A stretch of 64,000 bases of DNA. Origin: Clostridia bacterium (GTDB lineage Bacteria; Bacillota; Clostridia; Christensenellales; Aristaeellaceae). The DNA is taken from assembly GCA_017429265.1 (NCBI GenBank), contig JAFRPG010000058.1, positions 1 through 64,000 of the forward strand, written 5' to 3'. Below, in pieces: positions 6,982 to 15,567 of this stretch. Made by a program: the position numbers and the translations under genes. The notes beneath the pieces were generated by a model. It did no database searches. It was not told the DNA's origin and worked only from the letters and a program-made list of their open reading frames with translations. Each line of letters starts with the position of its first letter. Position 1 is the stretch's first letter.

Positions 6982-8054
6982 ATGAGCGACCTGACGTTTG
7001 TCTTTGTGCACGGACTGTCCGGCTGGGGCAGCTATGACGCCGCCTACCGGAGGATACCCTACTGGGGCATGCGCGGCGGCGACCTGATGGCCTTCCTGCG
7101 GGAGAAGGGCTTCTCCTGCCATGCTGCTTCCGTCGCGCCCACCGGCAGCGCCTGGGACCGGGCCTGCGAGCTGTATGCCCAGATCGCCGGGACGCGGACG
7201 GATTACGGCAAGTCCCACAGCGGGACCTTCCGCCATCCGCGCTTCGGGCGGGATTTTTCGGACTGCCCGCTGATCCCCGCGTGGAAGGATGACACCCGCC
7301 TGGTCCTGCTCGGGCATTCCTTCGGCGGGGCGACCGTGCGCATGTGGAGCTGCTGGCGAACGGGGACCCGGACGAGCGGGCCGCGGCGCCAGACGGGGAT
7401 CTGTCGCCTTTCTTTGCCGGAGGCCTCGGCAGCCGGATCCGCGCCGTCGTCACCCTCGCGTCCCCGATGAACGGCACGACGGCTTACGATATGTTCGACG
7501 ACCCGGATTTCGACCCGCGCGGCGTGAAGGTCTCCCTGCGGAGCCGGGCGCTGGCCCGCATGATGTCCGCCGGGACAAAGCCGAGACCGGACGGGCGGGA
7601 TCCGCGGGACTACGCCGACCATGACATGCACATCGACAGCGCGCTGACCATGAACCGCAGGCTCGCGCCGCTGCCGGGCGTCTTCTATTTCTCCGTGCCG
7701 TGCAGCTTCACGCAGGAGGAGGCGGACGGCACGCACACGCCCCGGAAGGGCATCGAGCCGTTGTTCGCGATGCGCTCACGACAGATCGGCGCCTACACGG
7801 GCAGGACGGCGGGCGGGTTTGTCCTCGATGCGGCCTGGCGGGAGAACGACGGGCTGGTGAACACGGTCTCCGCCTCGTTTCCGCTGGGCGCACCGTGGAA
7901 GCCCCTGGACCGGGAGCGGATCGGGCCCGGCGTATGGAACGTCTTCCCGGTCCTGCGGGGCGATCACATGTACCTGCAGGGCGGCTTGCTCCACCGGCAC
8001 GACATCCGCGGCTTCTACCTCGACCTCCTGACCCTGATCGCCGGCCAGCGGTGA
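6982..8054 (+). pseudogene. Lipase/esterase interrupted by a frameshift
   Basis: An alpha/beta-hydrolase of the staphylococcal-type triacylglycerol lipase family split between two frames. The first frame (ATG 6982, AAGGA site) gives FVFVHGLSGWG and the nucleophile elbow LLGHSFGG, then runs into unrelated sequence to 7470. The second (from about 7344) continues with ELLANGDPDERAA, ITLASPMNGTT-like VVTLASPMNGTTAYD and the rest to 8054. One missing G at about 7342-7346 (ATGTGGAG for ATGGTGGAG) would restore VRMVELLANGD, the usual family sequence. Either a real inactivating deletion or a sequencing/assembly error; no slippery site is seen. Confidence 0.75.
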
Positions 8055-8130
8055 CGGCGTCCCTTCAGCTCTCCAGCGTCCGCGCCGGGGGGCTTTTTGC
8101 AAAAGACTTCCATTTTTCCGCTTTCTGCGG

Positions 8131-8136
8131 TATACT
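8131..8136 (+). promoter_or_regulatory. Possible -10 box of redox cluster
   Basis: TATACT at 8131-8136, 55 bp before the glutaredoxin-like gene; no good -35 is seen 16-18 bp upstream (TTCCAT only). Weak support. Confidence 0.3.
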
Positions 8137-8190
8137 GACGACACAGACACATCAAAGACGAATCATCTGCCGGAACCGGAGGTGCGGACA

Positions 8191-8502
8191 ATGATCAGAA
8201 TCTACGGAATGCCCACATGCCCTTACTGCGATTATGTCCACGAGCAGATCGCGGGCCGCGAAGACGAGTTTGAGTACATCGATATCGGCGAGAACATCCG
8301 GAACCTGAGCGCCTTTATCCGCCTGCGCGACACGAATCCCGTGTTCGACCGCATGAAGGAGATCGGGGACGTCGGCGTGCCCGCCTTTGTATTTGAGGAC
8401 GGCCGTGTGTCCATCGACCCGGCCGACGCGGGGCTGATCGAATTCGGCACCCCGAACGCCTGCTCGGTGGAGGACCACAAGAGCGGCCGGAAGGGCTGCT
8501 GA
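8191..8502 (+). CDS. Glutaredoxin-like protein
   Basis: A 103-residue thioredoxin-fold protein with the dithiol site CPYC at residues 10-13 and the cis-Pro region DVGVPAFVF. The ATG at 8191 follows GGAGG; the upstream GTG at 8182 overlaps that site. Two more cysteines lie near the C-terminus (NACSV and GRKGC). It should reduce protein or low-molecular-weight disulfides. It is the first gene of a collinear redox cluster extending to 13532. Confidence 0.85.
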   Translation: MIRIYGMPTCPYCDYVHEQIAGREDEFEYIDIGENIRNLSAFIRLRDTNPVFDRMKEIGDVGVPAFVFEDGRVSIDPADAGLIEFGTPNACSVEDHKSGRKGC

Positions 8503-8556
8503 CCGAAGACACGGCAGGACCGGGGCTGCGGCCCGCGGCGCGGAGCGAAAAGAAAG

Positions 8557-9117
8557 ATGACAAAGAGAAGAAACGTGAAGCCCGTCTATTCCATGTGCGT
8601 GCAGCCGTCCTTCATCATCGGGACGAACAATGAGGACGGCTCGCCCAACTTCGCGCCGATCACCTGGGTCAGCGTCACCCATGAGGCGGGCGACGGCTAC
8701 CTGCTGGTCATCAGCATGTCCGGGACGAAGGCGACGAAGCTGAACGTGCTGCGGACGGGGATCTTCAGCGCGAACCTGGTCAGCACGGACATGCTGCCGC
8801 TGATGGATTACTTCGGCTCCCGCCACGCGAAGGACGGGAAAAAGGACGGGATCGCCTGCGCGGTCAGCCGCGGCGAGGTCCTGGACGTCCCCGTGGTGGA
8901 CCAGAGCCGCTGGGTCTACGAGTGCGAGGTGTCGCGAACCGTGGAGACGGGCGACTCCGTGACTTTTTTCTGTGCGATCCGGAACATCCAGATGGACGAG
9001 CGGCTCGTGTGCAAGGATCCGTTCGACGTCGACCTGACGGTGCTCGACCCCGTGATCTATTCCGGCAAATACCACAGCCTCGGCAAGCTGCTCGGCGGCA
9101 TCGGGGATTTCCTGTGA
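8557..9117 (+). CDS. Flavin reductase-like FMN-binding protein
   Basis: A 186-residue protein of the flavin reductase-like (DIM6/NTAB) family. Features include the N-terminal PVYSMCVQPSFIIGTNNEDGSPNFAPITWVS-type strand pair (seen in parts), FSANLVS and the VYECEVSRTVETGD region. It binds FMN and probably reduces flavin or a partner with NAD(P)H. It lies 54 bp after the glutaredoxin-like gene and 39 bp before a radical SAM gene on the same strand. Confidence 0.8.
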   Translation: MTKRRNVKPVYSMCVQPSFIIGTNNEDGSPNFAPITWVSVTHEAGDGYLLVISMSGTKATKLNVLRTGIFSANLVSTDMLPLMDYFGSRHAKDGKKDGIACAVSRGEVLDVPVVDQSRWVYECEVSRTVETGDSVTFFCAIRNIQMDERLVCKDPFDVDLTVLDPVIYSGKYHSLGKLLGGIGDFL

Positions 9118-9156
9118 GCAAGGCGCGGAGAAAGACGGAAGGAACGGAGGCGTAGC

Positions 9157-10275
9157 ATGGAGCAGGGATTCGACATTCAGTCCTATATGGCCCGCGGTGT
9201 GGAGCGCGTGGTGGGGGATATCGTGAAGGCGACACTGCGCAATCCGCGGGAGAGCGCCTACATGGCAAAGTTCGCCCTGGCCAGCCGCGCCGCGACCCGC
9301 AGGCGCCGGAAGGCCGAGGAGGCGGGAGAGCACATCCCGCCCTTCCTGATCGCGAGCATCACCAGCCAGTGCAACCTCCACTGCGCGGGCTGCTACTCCC
9401 GCTGCAACCACGCCACCGTGGACGCCGAGCCGGTGCGGCAGCTGTCCGCGGAGGAGTGGCTGCGCATCTTCGCGGAGGCGGATGACCTGGGCGTCAGCTT
9501 CATCCTGCTGGCGGGCGGCGAGCCCATGATCCGGCGCGACATCATCGATGCGGCGGGCAAGCGGCCGAACATCCTCTTTCCGGTCTTCACCAACGGGACC
9601 TTCATGGACGACTGGTACTTCCGTCTGTTCGACCGCTGCCGGAACCTGGTGCCGATCATGAGCATCGAGGGGGAGCGCGGGACGACGGATGCCCGCCGCG
9701 GCGAGGGCGTCTACGACACCCTGATCGGCAACATGGACGAGCTCAGCCGGCGGGGCCTGATCTTCGGCGCGTCCGTCACGGTCACCACGAAAAACATCGG
9801 GGAGGTGACATCCGACGCCTTCCTGAAGAAGCTGTCCGACCGGGGCTGCAAGGCGGTCATCTTCGTGGAGTTCGTTCCCGTGACCGACGACAGCCGCGAG
9901 CTCGCGCCGGGCGATAAGGAGCGGGAGATCCTAAGCGCGCAGATCGCCCGCCTGCGCAGGGAGCGCCCGGAGATGGTGTACATCGCCTTCCCCGGCGACG
10001 AGAAATCGAGCGGCGGCTGCGTGGCGGCGGGGCGCGGGTTCTTCCACATCAACGCCCACGGCGGCGCCGAGCCGTGCCCCTTCTCCCCCTACTCGGATAT
10101 CAATGTGCGGGATACCTCCCTGCGGGAAGCCCTGCGGTCGCCCCTGTTCCGGGCGCTGCGCAGCGGCGGCTTCCTGGACGACGACCACGCGGGCGGCTGC
10201 GTGCTGTATGAGAAGCGTGCGCTGGTGGAAGCGCTGCTGAATAAAGAGACGACGAATGACGGAAAGGAAGGCTGA
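9157..10275 (+). CDS. Radical SAM protein
   Basis: A 372-residue radical SAM enzyme. The [4Fe-4S] motif is CNLHCAGC (about residues 72-79), followed by LLAGGEPM and the SIEGERGTTDARRG region typical of PqqE/anaerobic-maturase relatives. The C-terminal part contains GGCVAAGRGFFHINAHGGAEPCPFSPYSD, a shortened SPASM-like stretch with few Cys. The substrate is unknown; no small precursor peptide is visible beside it. It stands 3 bp before the glutathione peroxidase gene, so the two are translated from one message. Confidence 0.85.
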   Translation: MEQGFDIQSYMARGVERVVGDIVKATLRNPRESAYMAKFALASRAATRRRRKAEEAGEHIPPFLIASITSQCNLHCAGCYSRCNHATVDAEPVRQLSAEEWLRIFAEADDLGVSFILLAGGEPMIRRDIIDAAGKRPNILFPVFTNGTFMDDWYFRLFDRCRNLVPIMSIEGERGTTDARRGEGVYDTLIGNMDELSRRGLIFGASVTVTTKNIGEVTSDAFLKKLSDRGCKAVIFVEFVPVTDDSRELAPGDKEREILSAQIARLRRERPEMVYIAFPGDEKSSGGCVAAGRGFFHINAHGGAEPCPFSPYSDINVRDTSLREALRSPLFRALRSGGFLDDDHAGGCVLYEKRALVEALLNKETTNDGKEG

Positions 10276-10278
10276 ACC

Positions 10279-10818
10279 ATGATTTACGATTACTCCGTTA
10301 CCACAGGCAAGGGCGAGACGCTGAATCTCTCGGATTACAGGGGCAAGGTGATCCTCGTGGTCAACACGGCGACCGGCTGCGGCTTCACGCCCCAGTATGC
10401 GCCCATCGAGCAGCTGTACAGGGATTATCACGACCGGGGCCTGGAGATCCTCGACATCCCCTGCAACCAGTTCGGCGGTCAGGCCCCCGGCACGGACGAG
10501 GAAATCCACGAGTTCTGCACCATGCACTTCAACACCACCTTCCCGCAGATGAAGAAGGCGGACGTCAACGGTGCCGACGAGCTGCCCCTGTACACCTTCC
10601 TGAAGGCGCAGAAGGGCTTCGCCGGCTTTGACGAGCATCCCTACAAGGCCCTGCTGGAGAACATGTTCGCCCAGGCCGACCCGGACTGGGACAAGAAGGC
10701 CGACATCAAGTGGAATTTCACCAAGTTCATCATCGACCGCGACGGGAACGTCGTCGCCCGCTTCGAGCCCACCGCCGACATGGCCGCGGTGGAGGCCTGC
10801 ATCAAGGCCCTGCTGTGA
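10279..10818 (+). CDS. Glutathione peroxidase-family thiol peroxidase
   Basis: A 179-residue peroxidase of the GPx family. The catalytic Cys is at residue 34 in NTATGCGFTPQY, with partner Gln in IPCNQFGGQ and Trp in KWNFTKF. Because selenium is absent and the organism is probably anaerobic, it most likely uses thioredoxin or the nearby glutaredoxin-like protein to reduce peroxides; CTMHF may supply the resolving Cys. Position within the redox cluster supports peroxide defence. Confidence 0.92.
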   Translation: MIYDYSVTTGKGETLNLSDYRGKVILVVNTATGCGFTPQYAPIEQLYRDYHDRGLEILDIPCNQFGGQAPGTDEEIHEFCTMHFNTTFPQMKKADVNGADELPLYTFLKAQKGFAGFDEHPYKALLENMFAQADPDWDKKADIKWNFTKFIIDRDGNVVARFEPTADMAAVEACIKALL

Positions 10819-10830
10819 GGGAGGCGCCGA

Positions 10831-11646
10831 ATGACCGCACTGCTGGAAACGATCAGGGGCAGGAAGAGCGTCCGCTCCTTTGACGGACGGCCCGTCAGCG
10901 CGGAGGACAGGGCCAGGCTGGAGGCGTACATCGCAACGGTCGGAAACCCGTTCGGCGTCCCGGTCCGCTTCGTCCTGCTGGACGCCAAAGAGCACGGCCT
11001 CTCCAGCCCCGTGATCACCGGGGAATCCCTGTACGCGGCGGGCATCGTCGGCAAGGCGCCTAACGCGGAGGCGGCCTACGGCTTCGCCTTCGAAAAGCTG
11101 GTGCTGTATGCGTGGTCGCTCGGGATCGGCACCACCTGGATCGGCGGCACGATGAAGCGCGAGCTCTTCGAGCGGGCCGCCGGGCTCGGGGAGGATGAGC
11201 TGATGCCCTGCGTCACCCCGCTGGGCTATCCCGCGAAGAAGCGCTCGATCCGGGAGACCCTCATGCGCAAGGGCGTCGGCGCCGATACGCGGCTGCCGGC
11301 GGAGAAGCTGTTCTTCGGCGGCGCGTGGGGCGATCCGCTGCCGGCCGAAGAGCGGGCGAAAGACGCGGACCTGATCGAGATGGTCCGCTGGGCGCCCTCC
11401 GCCGTGAACAAACAGCCCTGGCGGATCATCGTCACGGAGGATGGCCGGCACTTTTACGAGCAGCGCGACATGCGCTACACCGGCGAAAGGACCGGCGATC
11501 TGCAGAAGATCGACGTCGGGATCGCCCTGTGCCATTTCGTGCTGGGCCTGGAGGAGCGGGGAGAGAAACCGGAGGTCACCGTGGACGACCCGGGCCTCGC
11601 CGTGCCGGAGGGCGCGGAGTACATCGCGACGGTCCGGATCCGCTGA
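10831..11646 (+). CDS. Nitroreductase family protein (TM1586-like)
   Basis: A 271-residue FMN-dependent nitroreductase-fold protein. The N-terminus LLETIRGRKSVRSF and the repeated fold with WAPSAVNKQPWRIIV near residue 190 fit the long TM1586-type proteins, which carry a duplicated half fold. GIGTTWIGG is the usual flavin-region motif. It probably reduces quinones, nitro compounds or flavins with NAD(P)H. It starts 12 bp after the peroxidase gene. Confidence 0.85.
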   Translation: MTALLETIRGRKSVRSFDGRPVSAEDRARLEAYIATVGNPFGVPVRFVLLDAKEHGLSSPVITGESLYAAGIVGKAPNAEAAYGFAFEKLVLYAWSLGIGTTWIGGTMKRELFERAAGLGEDELMPCVTPLGYPAKKRSIRETLMRKGVGADTRLPAEKLFFGGAWGDPLPAEERAKDADLIEMVRWAPSAVNKQPWRIIVTEDGRHFYEQRDMRYTGERTGDLQKIDVGIALCHFVLGLEERGEKPEVTVDDPGLAVPEGAEYIATVRIR

Positions 11647-11686
11647 CCGCCGCCGAATGACCGAAAACAGAGCAGGAGGAAACACC

Positions 11687-12160
11687 ATGAAAGCACTTGT
11701 CGCCTATTTTTCCGCAAGCGGCGTCACGGCCGCGCTGGCGAAGCGCCTCGCGGAGGCCGTCGGCGCGCCCCTGTATGAGATCAGGCCCGCCGTTCCCTAC
11801 ACCGCCGACGACCTGGACTGGCGGAACAGGCAGTCCCGCTCCACCCTGGAGATGCTGGACAAGAACTGCCGCCCCGCGCTGGCGGACACGGACGCTCCCG
11901 TGGCGGACGCCGACCTGATCTTTGTGGGCTACCCGGTGTGGTGGTACCGCGAGCCGTCCGTCGTCGACAGCTTCCTGGACGCCTATGACTTCACCGGCAG
12001 GAAGATCGTGCTCTTCGCCACCTCCGGCAGCAGCGATCTGGGTGAGGAAGCCCCCGCCCGCGCGGCCGAAATCACCGGGGCGGAGATCCTCCCGGGCAGG
12101 CGTTTCCCCGCCGACACGTCAGCCGACGCGCTGAAGGCCTGGGCGGAGCGGTTCTGCTGA
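11687..12160 (+). CDS. Flavodoxin
   Basis: A 157-residue flavodoxin-like protein starting at ATG 11687 behind AGGAGGAAACACC. KALVAYFSASGVT is the FMN phosphate-binding loop, and FVGYPVWWYREP and FATSGSSDLG form the other FMN loops. It likely carries electrons for the reductases around it. The longer frame back to 11441 is a shadow of the nitroreductase gene. Confidence 0.9.
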   Translation: MKALVAYFSASGVTAALAKRLAEAVGAPLYEIRPAVPYTADDLDWRNRQSRSTLEMLDKNCRPALADTDAPVADADLIFVGYPVWWYREPSVVDSFLDAYDFTGRKIVLFATSGSSDLGEEAPARAAEITGAEILPGRRFPADTSADALKAWAERFC

Positions 12161-12208
12161 CGGATCTGCCCCCGGAGCGGGATCGAGCGAGACACCGAGG
12201 TGAACCCG

Positions 12209-12892
12209 ATGGATCTGAGCCATGTGTATTTTGTGATCGGGACGTCCTACGCGGGCAAATCGACCGTGGTCAGGAACCTGGCCGCAAAGCATCACGGCAT
12301 CGAGCTGAACGAAAACTATCACGACGCAAAGCTGCCCGAGCTGGACAGCCGGGAGTTCCCCAACCTGACCTATACCCGCGACCTGAAGGACTGGCACGAG
12401 TTCATTCGCCGCACGCCGGACGAGTACGTCACCTGGCTGGTCAACGTGAAGAAGGAGTGCGAGACCGTCGAGCTGCGGATCCTCGAAGAACTCCTTAAAA
12501 GGCCGGAGGCAAAGGGCAGGCCGGTCTTCGCGGACACCAACATCTGCGTTGAGACCCTGCACCGCATCACGGATGAGCGGCATGTGCTGGTGATGCTGGC
12601 CGACCCGGAGATCGGCATCCGCCGCTTCTTCGACCGGCCGGACCCGGAGAAGCAGTTCCTCTATCAGCTGATGCTGGAGGAGCCGGATCCGCAGGCCGCT
12701 TTGGACAACTACCGGGAGATCCTGACACGGGTCTGCTCGAGGGAGAATTACGACGCGCTCCTCAACGCCGGCTTCCCCGTGCTCTTTCGCGACGAGAAGA
12801 GAAGCGAGGAGGAGACGGTCCGCCTGGCGGAGGAGATCTTCGGCCTGACGCAGGAACAGGATACCGGAACAGAACGACAGCATTTGAGGTGA
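12209..12892 (+). CDS. P-loop kinase of unknown substrate
   Basis: A 227-residue protein with Walker A GTSYAGKST (residues 11-19) and no further family motif that I can name. YTRDLKDWHEFIRRTPDEYV and the FADTNICVETL region suggest a small-molecule or nucleoside kinase fold. The ATG at 12209 is eight bases after a GAGG; a GTG at 12200 is less likely. It lies between flavodoxin and Fe-S flavoprotein genes with short gaps (48 and 4 bp). Confidence 0.7.
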   Translation: MDLSHVYFVIGTSYAGKSTVVRNLAAKHHGIELNENYHDAKLPELDSREFPNLTYTRDLKDWHEFIRRTPDEYVTWLVNVKKECETVELRILEELLKRPEAKGRPVFADTNICVETLHRITDERHVLVMLADPEIGIRRFFDRPDPEKQFLYQLMLEEPDPQAALDNYREILTRVCSRENYDALLNAGFPVLFRDEKRSEEETVRLAEEIFGLTQEQDTGTERQHLR

Positions 12893-12896
12893 GAGC

Positions 12897-13532
12897 ATGA
12901 GCGGAAGAATCATCGCCGTCAACGCGGGCCCGAGAAAGGGCTGGAACACGGATACCCTGATCACGGAGGCCTCCCGCGGCGCAGAATCCGCCGGGGCCGC
13001 TGTGGAACGCTTCGACCTGTTCCGCCTGGAGCGGTACACGGGCTGCATCTCCTGCTTCGGCTGCAAGCGGGAGAAGAACAAGGGGCACTGCATCTGCCGG
13101 GACGGCCTGACACCGGTCCTCGACGCGATCCGGGAGGCGGACGGCCTGATCATCGGCTCCCCGAACTATCTCAGCGAGCTGACCGCATCCTTTCGCGCCC
13201 TGTATGAGCGGCTGATTTTCCAAAGCCTGACGTACAACCGGGAGACGCCCTGCTGCAATCCGCGGCCCATCCCGGTGCTGCTGATCATGACGAGCAACGC
13301 GCCGGATACGATGTATCGGGGCCTTGTCGAGAACTACCGGCAGACGCTGAGCCGGTTCGTCGGCCCGACGGAGATCCTCGTCAGCGGCGACACCCTGCAG
13401 CTGAAGGACTACGGCAGGACGGACTGGCCCTGGACGATGTTCGATCCGGAGGCAAAGCAAAAGCGCCATGAGACGGTCTTCCCGGAGGAGTGCCGGAAAG
13501 CCTTCGACATGGGCGCTGCGCTGGTGAGATGA
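12897..13532 (+). CDS. Flavodoxin-fold iron-sulfur flavoprotein
   Basis: A 211-residue NAD(P)H-dependent FMN reductase-like protein. GRIIAVNAGPRKGWNTDTL is the FMN loop and CISCFGCKREKNKGHCICRD gives the compact Cys motif of archaeal/clostridial Fe-S flavoproteins. IIGSPNYLSELTASFRALYER is the dimer and FMN-contact region. It probably moves electrons between ferredoxin and oxygen or peroxide detoxifying partners. It is the last gene of the cluster and is followed by a terminator. Confidence 0.88.
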   Translation: MSGRIIAVNAGPRKGWNTDTLITEASRGAESAGAAVERFDLFRLERYTGCISCFGCKREKNKGHCICRDGLTPVLDAIREADGLIIGSPNYLSELTASFRALYERLIFQSLTYNRETPCCNPRPIPVLLIMTSNAPDTMYRGLVENYRQTLSRFVGPTEILVSGDTLQLKDYGRTDWPWTMFDPEAKQKRHETVFPEECRKAFDMGAALVR

Positions 13533-13558
13533 TCACTGAGACACGACGGAACCCGACA

Positions 13559-13591
13559 GGCAGCGGGCACATACGGCTTCCGCTGCCTTTT
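13559..13591 (+). terminator. Terminator of redox cluster
   Basis: GGCAGCGG (13559-13566) pairs with CCGCTGCC (13580-13587), then TTTT. It separates the plus-strand cluster from the minus-strand genes that converge on it. Confidence 0.7.
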
Positions 13592-13617
13592 CGCGTTCGG
13601 ATGAAGGTCTGCCGGAG

Positions 13618-14406
13618 TCACGTTTTCCGGCAGATATACAGCAGATGATTGGTGTGGCCGAGCAGCTCGCGCTTTTCGGCGAAATGCAGGTACCAGGCGG
13701 CGAAGGCGTCGAAATCCTCGTCCCGGATCTGGAAATCCGCTCGGTCCTCGAGCGGCTCCAGCAGGCCGTCCACGCCCGCCGTCGTAATCCTCGCGACCGG
13801 TTTGCCGTCGAACAGGCGCTCAAATTCTTCCACGTCATACCCGGTGAACAGCTGTTCTTTGAAGTGCCGGATCCGGTAGTCCGCCGTGAAATTCTCCTCC
13901 TGGCCGGCCGCCCAGTTGCCCTGGAGGTAGTTGGCGTACATGATGGCGTAGACGGAGAGGAAGGCGAAGAGGATCACGCCGCCCGGCTTTGTCACGCGGA
14001 CGGCCTCGTCGATGGCGCGGTGCACCTCCTCCGACCGGTAGAGATGATACATGGGCCCGAAGACGAGCGTCACGTCGTAGGTGCCGTCCGCGAACCGGCT
14101 CAGGTCCGTGGCATCCCCCCGGAAGGCCTCGAGGTTCTCCAGCCCCCTGCCGTTCTCCCGCAGGATTGCGAGATGGCTTTCGAGCAGTTCCACGGCGGTC
14201 ACGCGCATGCCTTCCTTCGCCAGGGCGACGGAATACCTGCCGGTGCCCGCGCCGACCTCCAGCACCCTGGATCCCGGGCCCGCGTACCGGTGGATATAGG
14301 CCATGGTCGTCGCGTATTCCAGCTGACCGTGCCGGGAGCGCGTCAGGCGGCTGTTCTCGTCCGCCTGTCCGTAAAAGCCGCCGATGATTTCTTCCCTGGT
14401 GCTCAT
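13618..14406 (-). CDS. SAM-dependent methyltransferase
   Basis: A 262-residue class I methyltransferase. The SAM-binding motif I is VLEVGAGTGRYSVAL near residue 50, with AVELLESHL (motif II acid) and FRGDATDLSRF. Substrate unknown; the family is commonly annotated only as class I methyltransferase. ATG 14406 has GGACGG upstream; a GTG at 14415 is possible. The Nudix gene ends 15 bp upstream, so these are likely cotranscribed. Confidence 0.85.
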   Translation of the reverse strand: MSTREEIIGGFYGQADENSRLTRSRHGQLEYATTMAYIHRYAGPGSRVLEVGAGTGRYSVALAKEGMRVTAVELLESHLAILRENGRGLENLEAFRGDATDLSRFADGTYDVTLVFGPMYHLYRSEEVHRAIDEAVRVTKPGGVILFAFLSVYAIMYANYLQGNWAAGQEENFTADYRIRHFKEQLFTGYDVEEFERLFDGKPVARITTAGVDGLLEPLEDRADFQIRDEDFDAFAAWYLHFAEKRELLGHTNHLLYICRKT

Positions 14407-14421
14407 GCCGCTCACCGTCCT

Positions 14422-14994
14422 TTATCTCTCCGCGCCGGACATCGCCCAGGCATAGCAGTAGGCCTGGGTGCGGGCGGCGAAGGGTTCCGTGCGGAGAAGC
14501 TTCCGGATCTCCGCTTTCGTGTACCAGCCGGGGACGATCTCCTCGACGTCGGAGGTGCTCCTGCGGAACTCCCCGCCGGCCGTGCCGAAGACGGTGACGT
14601 TCCGCTCGTTGGCAAAGCCGACGGCGCTGTAGCTGTTGTCCAGCACGTCGTCGACGCGGGTGAGGGTGAGGCCGGTCTCCTCCCACAGCTCACGCCTGGC
14701 GCTCTCCTCCGGGGTCTCGCCGGGATCGATCAGGCCGGCGGGGAAGTTGTAGATCCACTGCGCCATGGCCATGCGGAACTCCCGGTTGACGAGGATCCGC
14801 TCCCCGTCCGCGTCCGTCAGCACCATGACCACGGCGTTGGCCTGCCGGTTCATGAGCTGCTCCAGCGTCCCGATGTTTTTATTCCGGCTGATGATCTCAT
14901 AGGTCTTGGGGTGTCCTTCCTCGGTCACATAGTCCACGTCGTAGCGGGTGATGAACCTGCCCTCATGGATCTTCCGGATGCCCTGATATTTCAT
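14422..14994 (-). CDS. Nudix hydrolase (ADP-ribose pyrophosphatase type)
   Basis: A 190-residue Nudix hydrolase. The Nudix box runs from GLIDPGE through RRELWEETGL and has all the metal-binding Glu. ADP-ribose or related nucleoside diphosphate derivatives are the expected substrates given the NudF-like sequence (TYEIISRN and NFPAGLIDPGETPEE). The start is the ATG at 14994, behind GGAAAGGATGG. It is read towards the methyltransferase. Confidence 0.88.
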   Translation of the reverse strand: MKYQGIRKIHEGRFITRYDVDYVTEEGHPKTYEIISRNKNIGTLEQLMNRQANAVVMVLTDADGERILVNREFRMAMAQWIYNFPAGLIDPGETPEESARRELWEETGLTLTRVDDVLDNSYSAVGFANERNVTVFGTAGGEFRRSTSDVEEIVPGWYTKAEIRKLLRTEPFAARTQAYCYAWAMSGAER

Positions 14995-15086
14995 GGCGCT
15001 TCCATCCTTTCCGCTTCGCCGGCTGCCCATCCCGGCGCGCATGCCGTGCCGCCCGGGATCGCCGGCCCGGGGGAGCCAGTGCCTGT

Positions 15087-15452
15087 TCAGACCGTTTGGT
15101 CCGGGTAGTCGTAGAAGCCGCCCTTGTGGAAGTTCTCGTTTCCCAGCGGGACGGCGGTCAGCCGGAAGATCACGCAGCCGTCGGGACAGACGACTGTCTT
15201 CGTATACCTGCCGTCACCGCCGAGATTCTCCAGATCGCCGCCGCTGCGGACGGCTTCCATCACGGGATAGAGCATCATCATGGTCTTCGAGCAGATCCCG
15301 TACCCGTCCCGGTTTACCGGGCAGCCGTAGGTGCATGTGTAGGTGTCGCCGATCTCCTCGCCGTTGCGGCAGTACCGCTCAGTGTGATCTCCGTGCAGAA
15401 AGCCCGTCACCTCGACGGTGAACGCGTATTCCTCGTCATACCACTTTTTCAT
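15087..15452 (-). CDS. TIGR04076 family protein
   Basis: A 121-residue Cys-containing protein. CTYGCPVNRDGYGICSKTM and VVCPDGCVIFRLTAVPL are features of the TIGR04076 family, small proteins common in anaerobes and of unknown function. The spaced cysteines (CxxxC and C...C) suggest metal or Fe-S binding. It lies alone, 92 bp before the Nudix gene. Confidence 0.7.
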   Translation of the reverse strand: MKKWYDEEYAFTVEVTGFLHGDHTERYCRNGEEIGDTYTCTYGCPVNRDGYGICSKTMMMLYPVMEAVRSGGDLENLGGDGRYTKTVVCPDGCVIFRLTAVPLGNENFHKGGFYDYPDQTV

Positions 15453-15567
15453 GCTGGTCTCCTTTTCTCCCGTCTTCCCGGTTTGTCTGACAATTCCATA
15501 TTACGGCGGGCACGGCGAAACCGCAGCGGTGCTTTTGCTCCGGAATGCCGTGCGCACGCGGTCGGGA

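Noticed and set aside
9157..10275. Ribosomally made peptide cluster around the radical SAM enzyme
   Set aside because: No short precursor frame with a site or Cys/Gly pattern lies beside it; neighbours are redox proteins.
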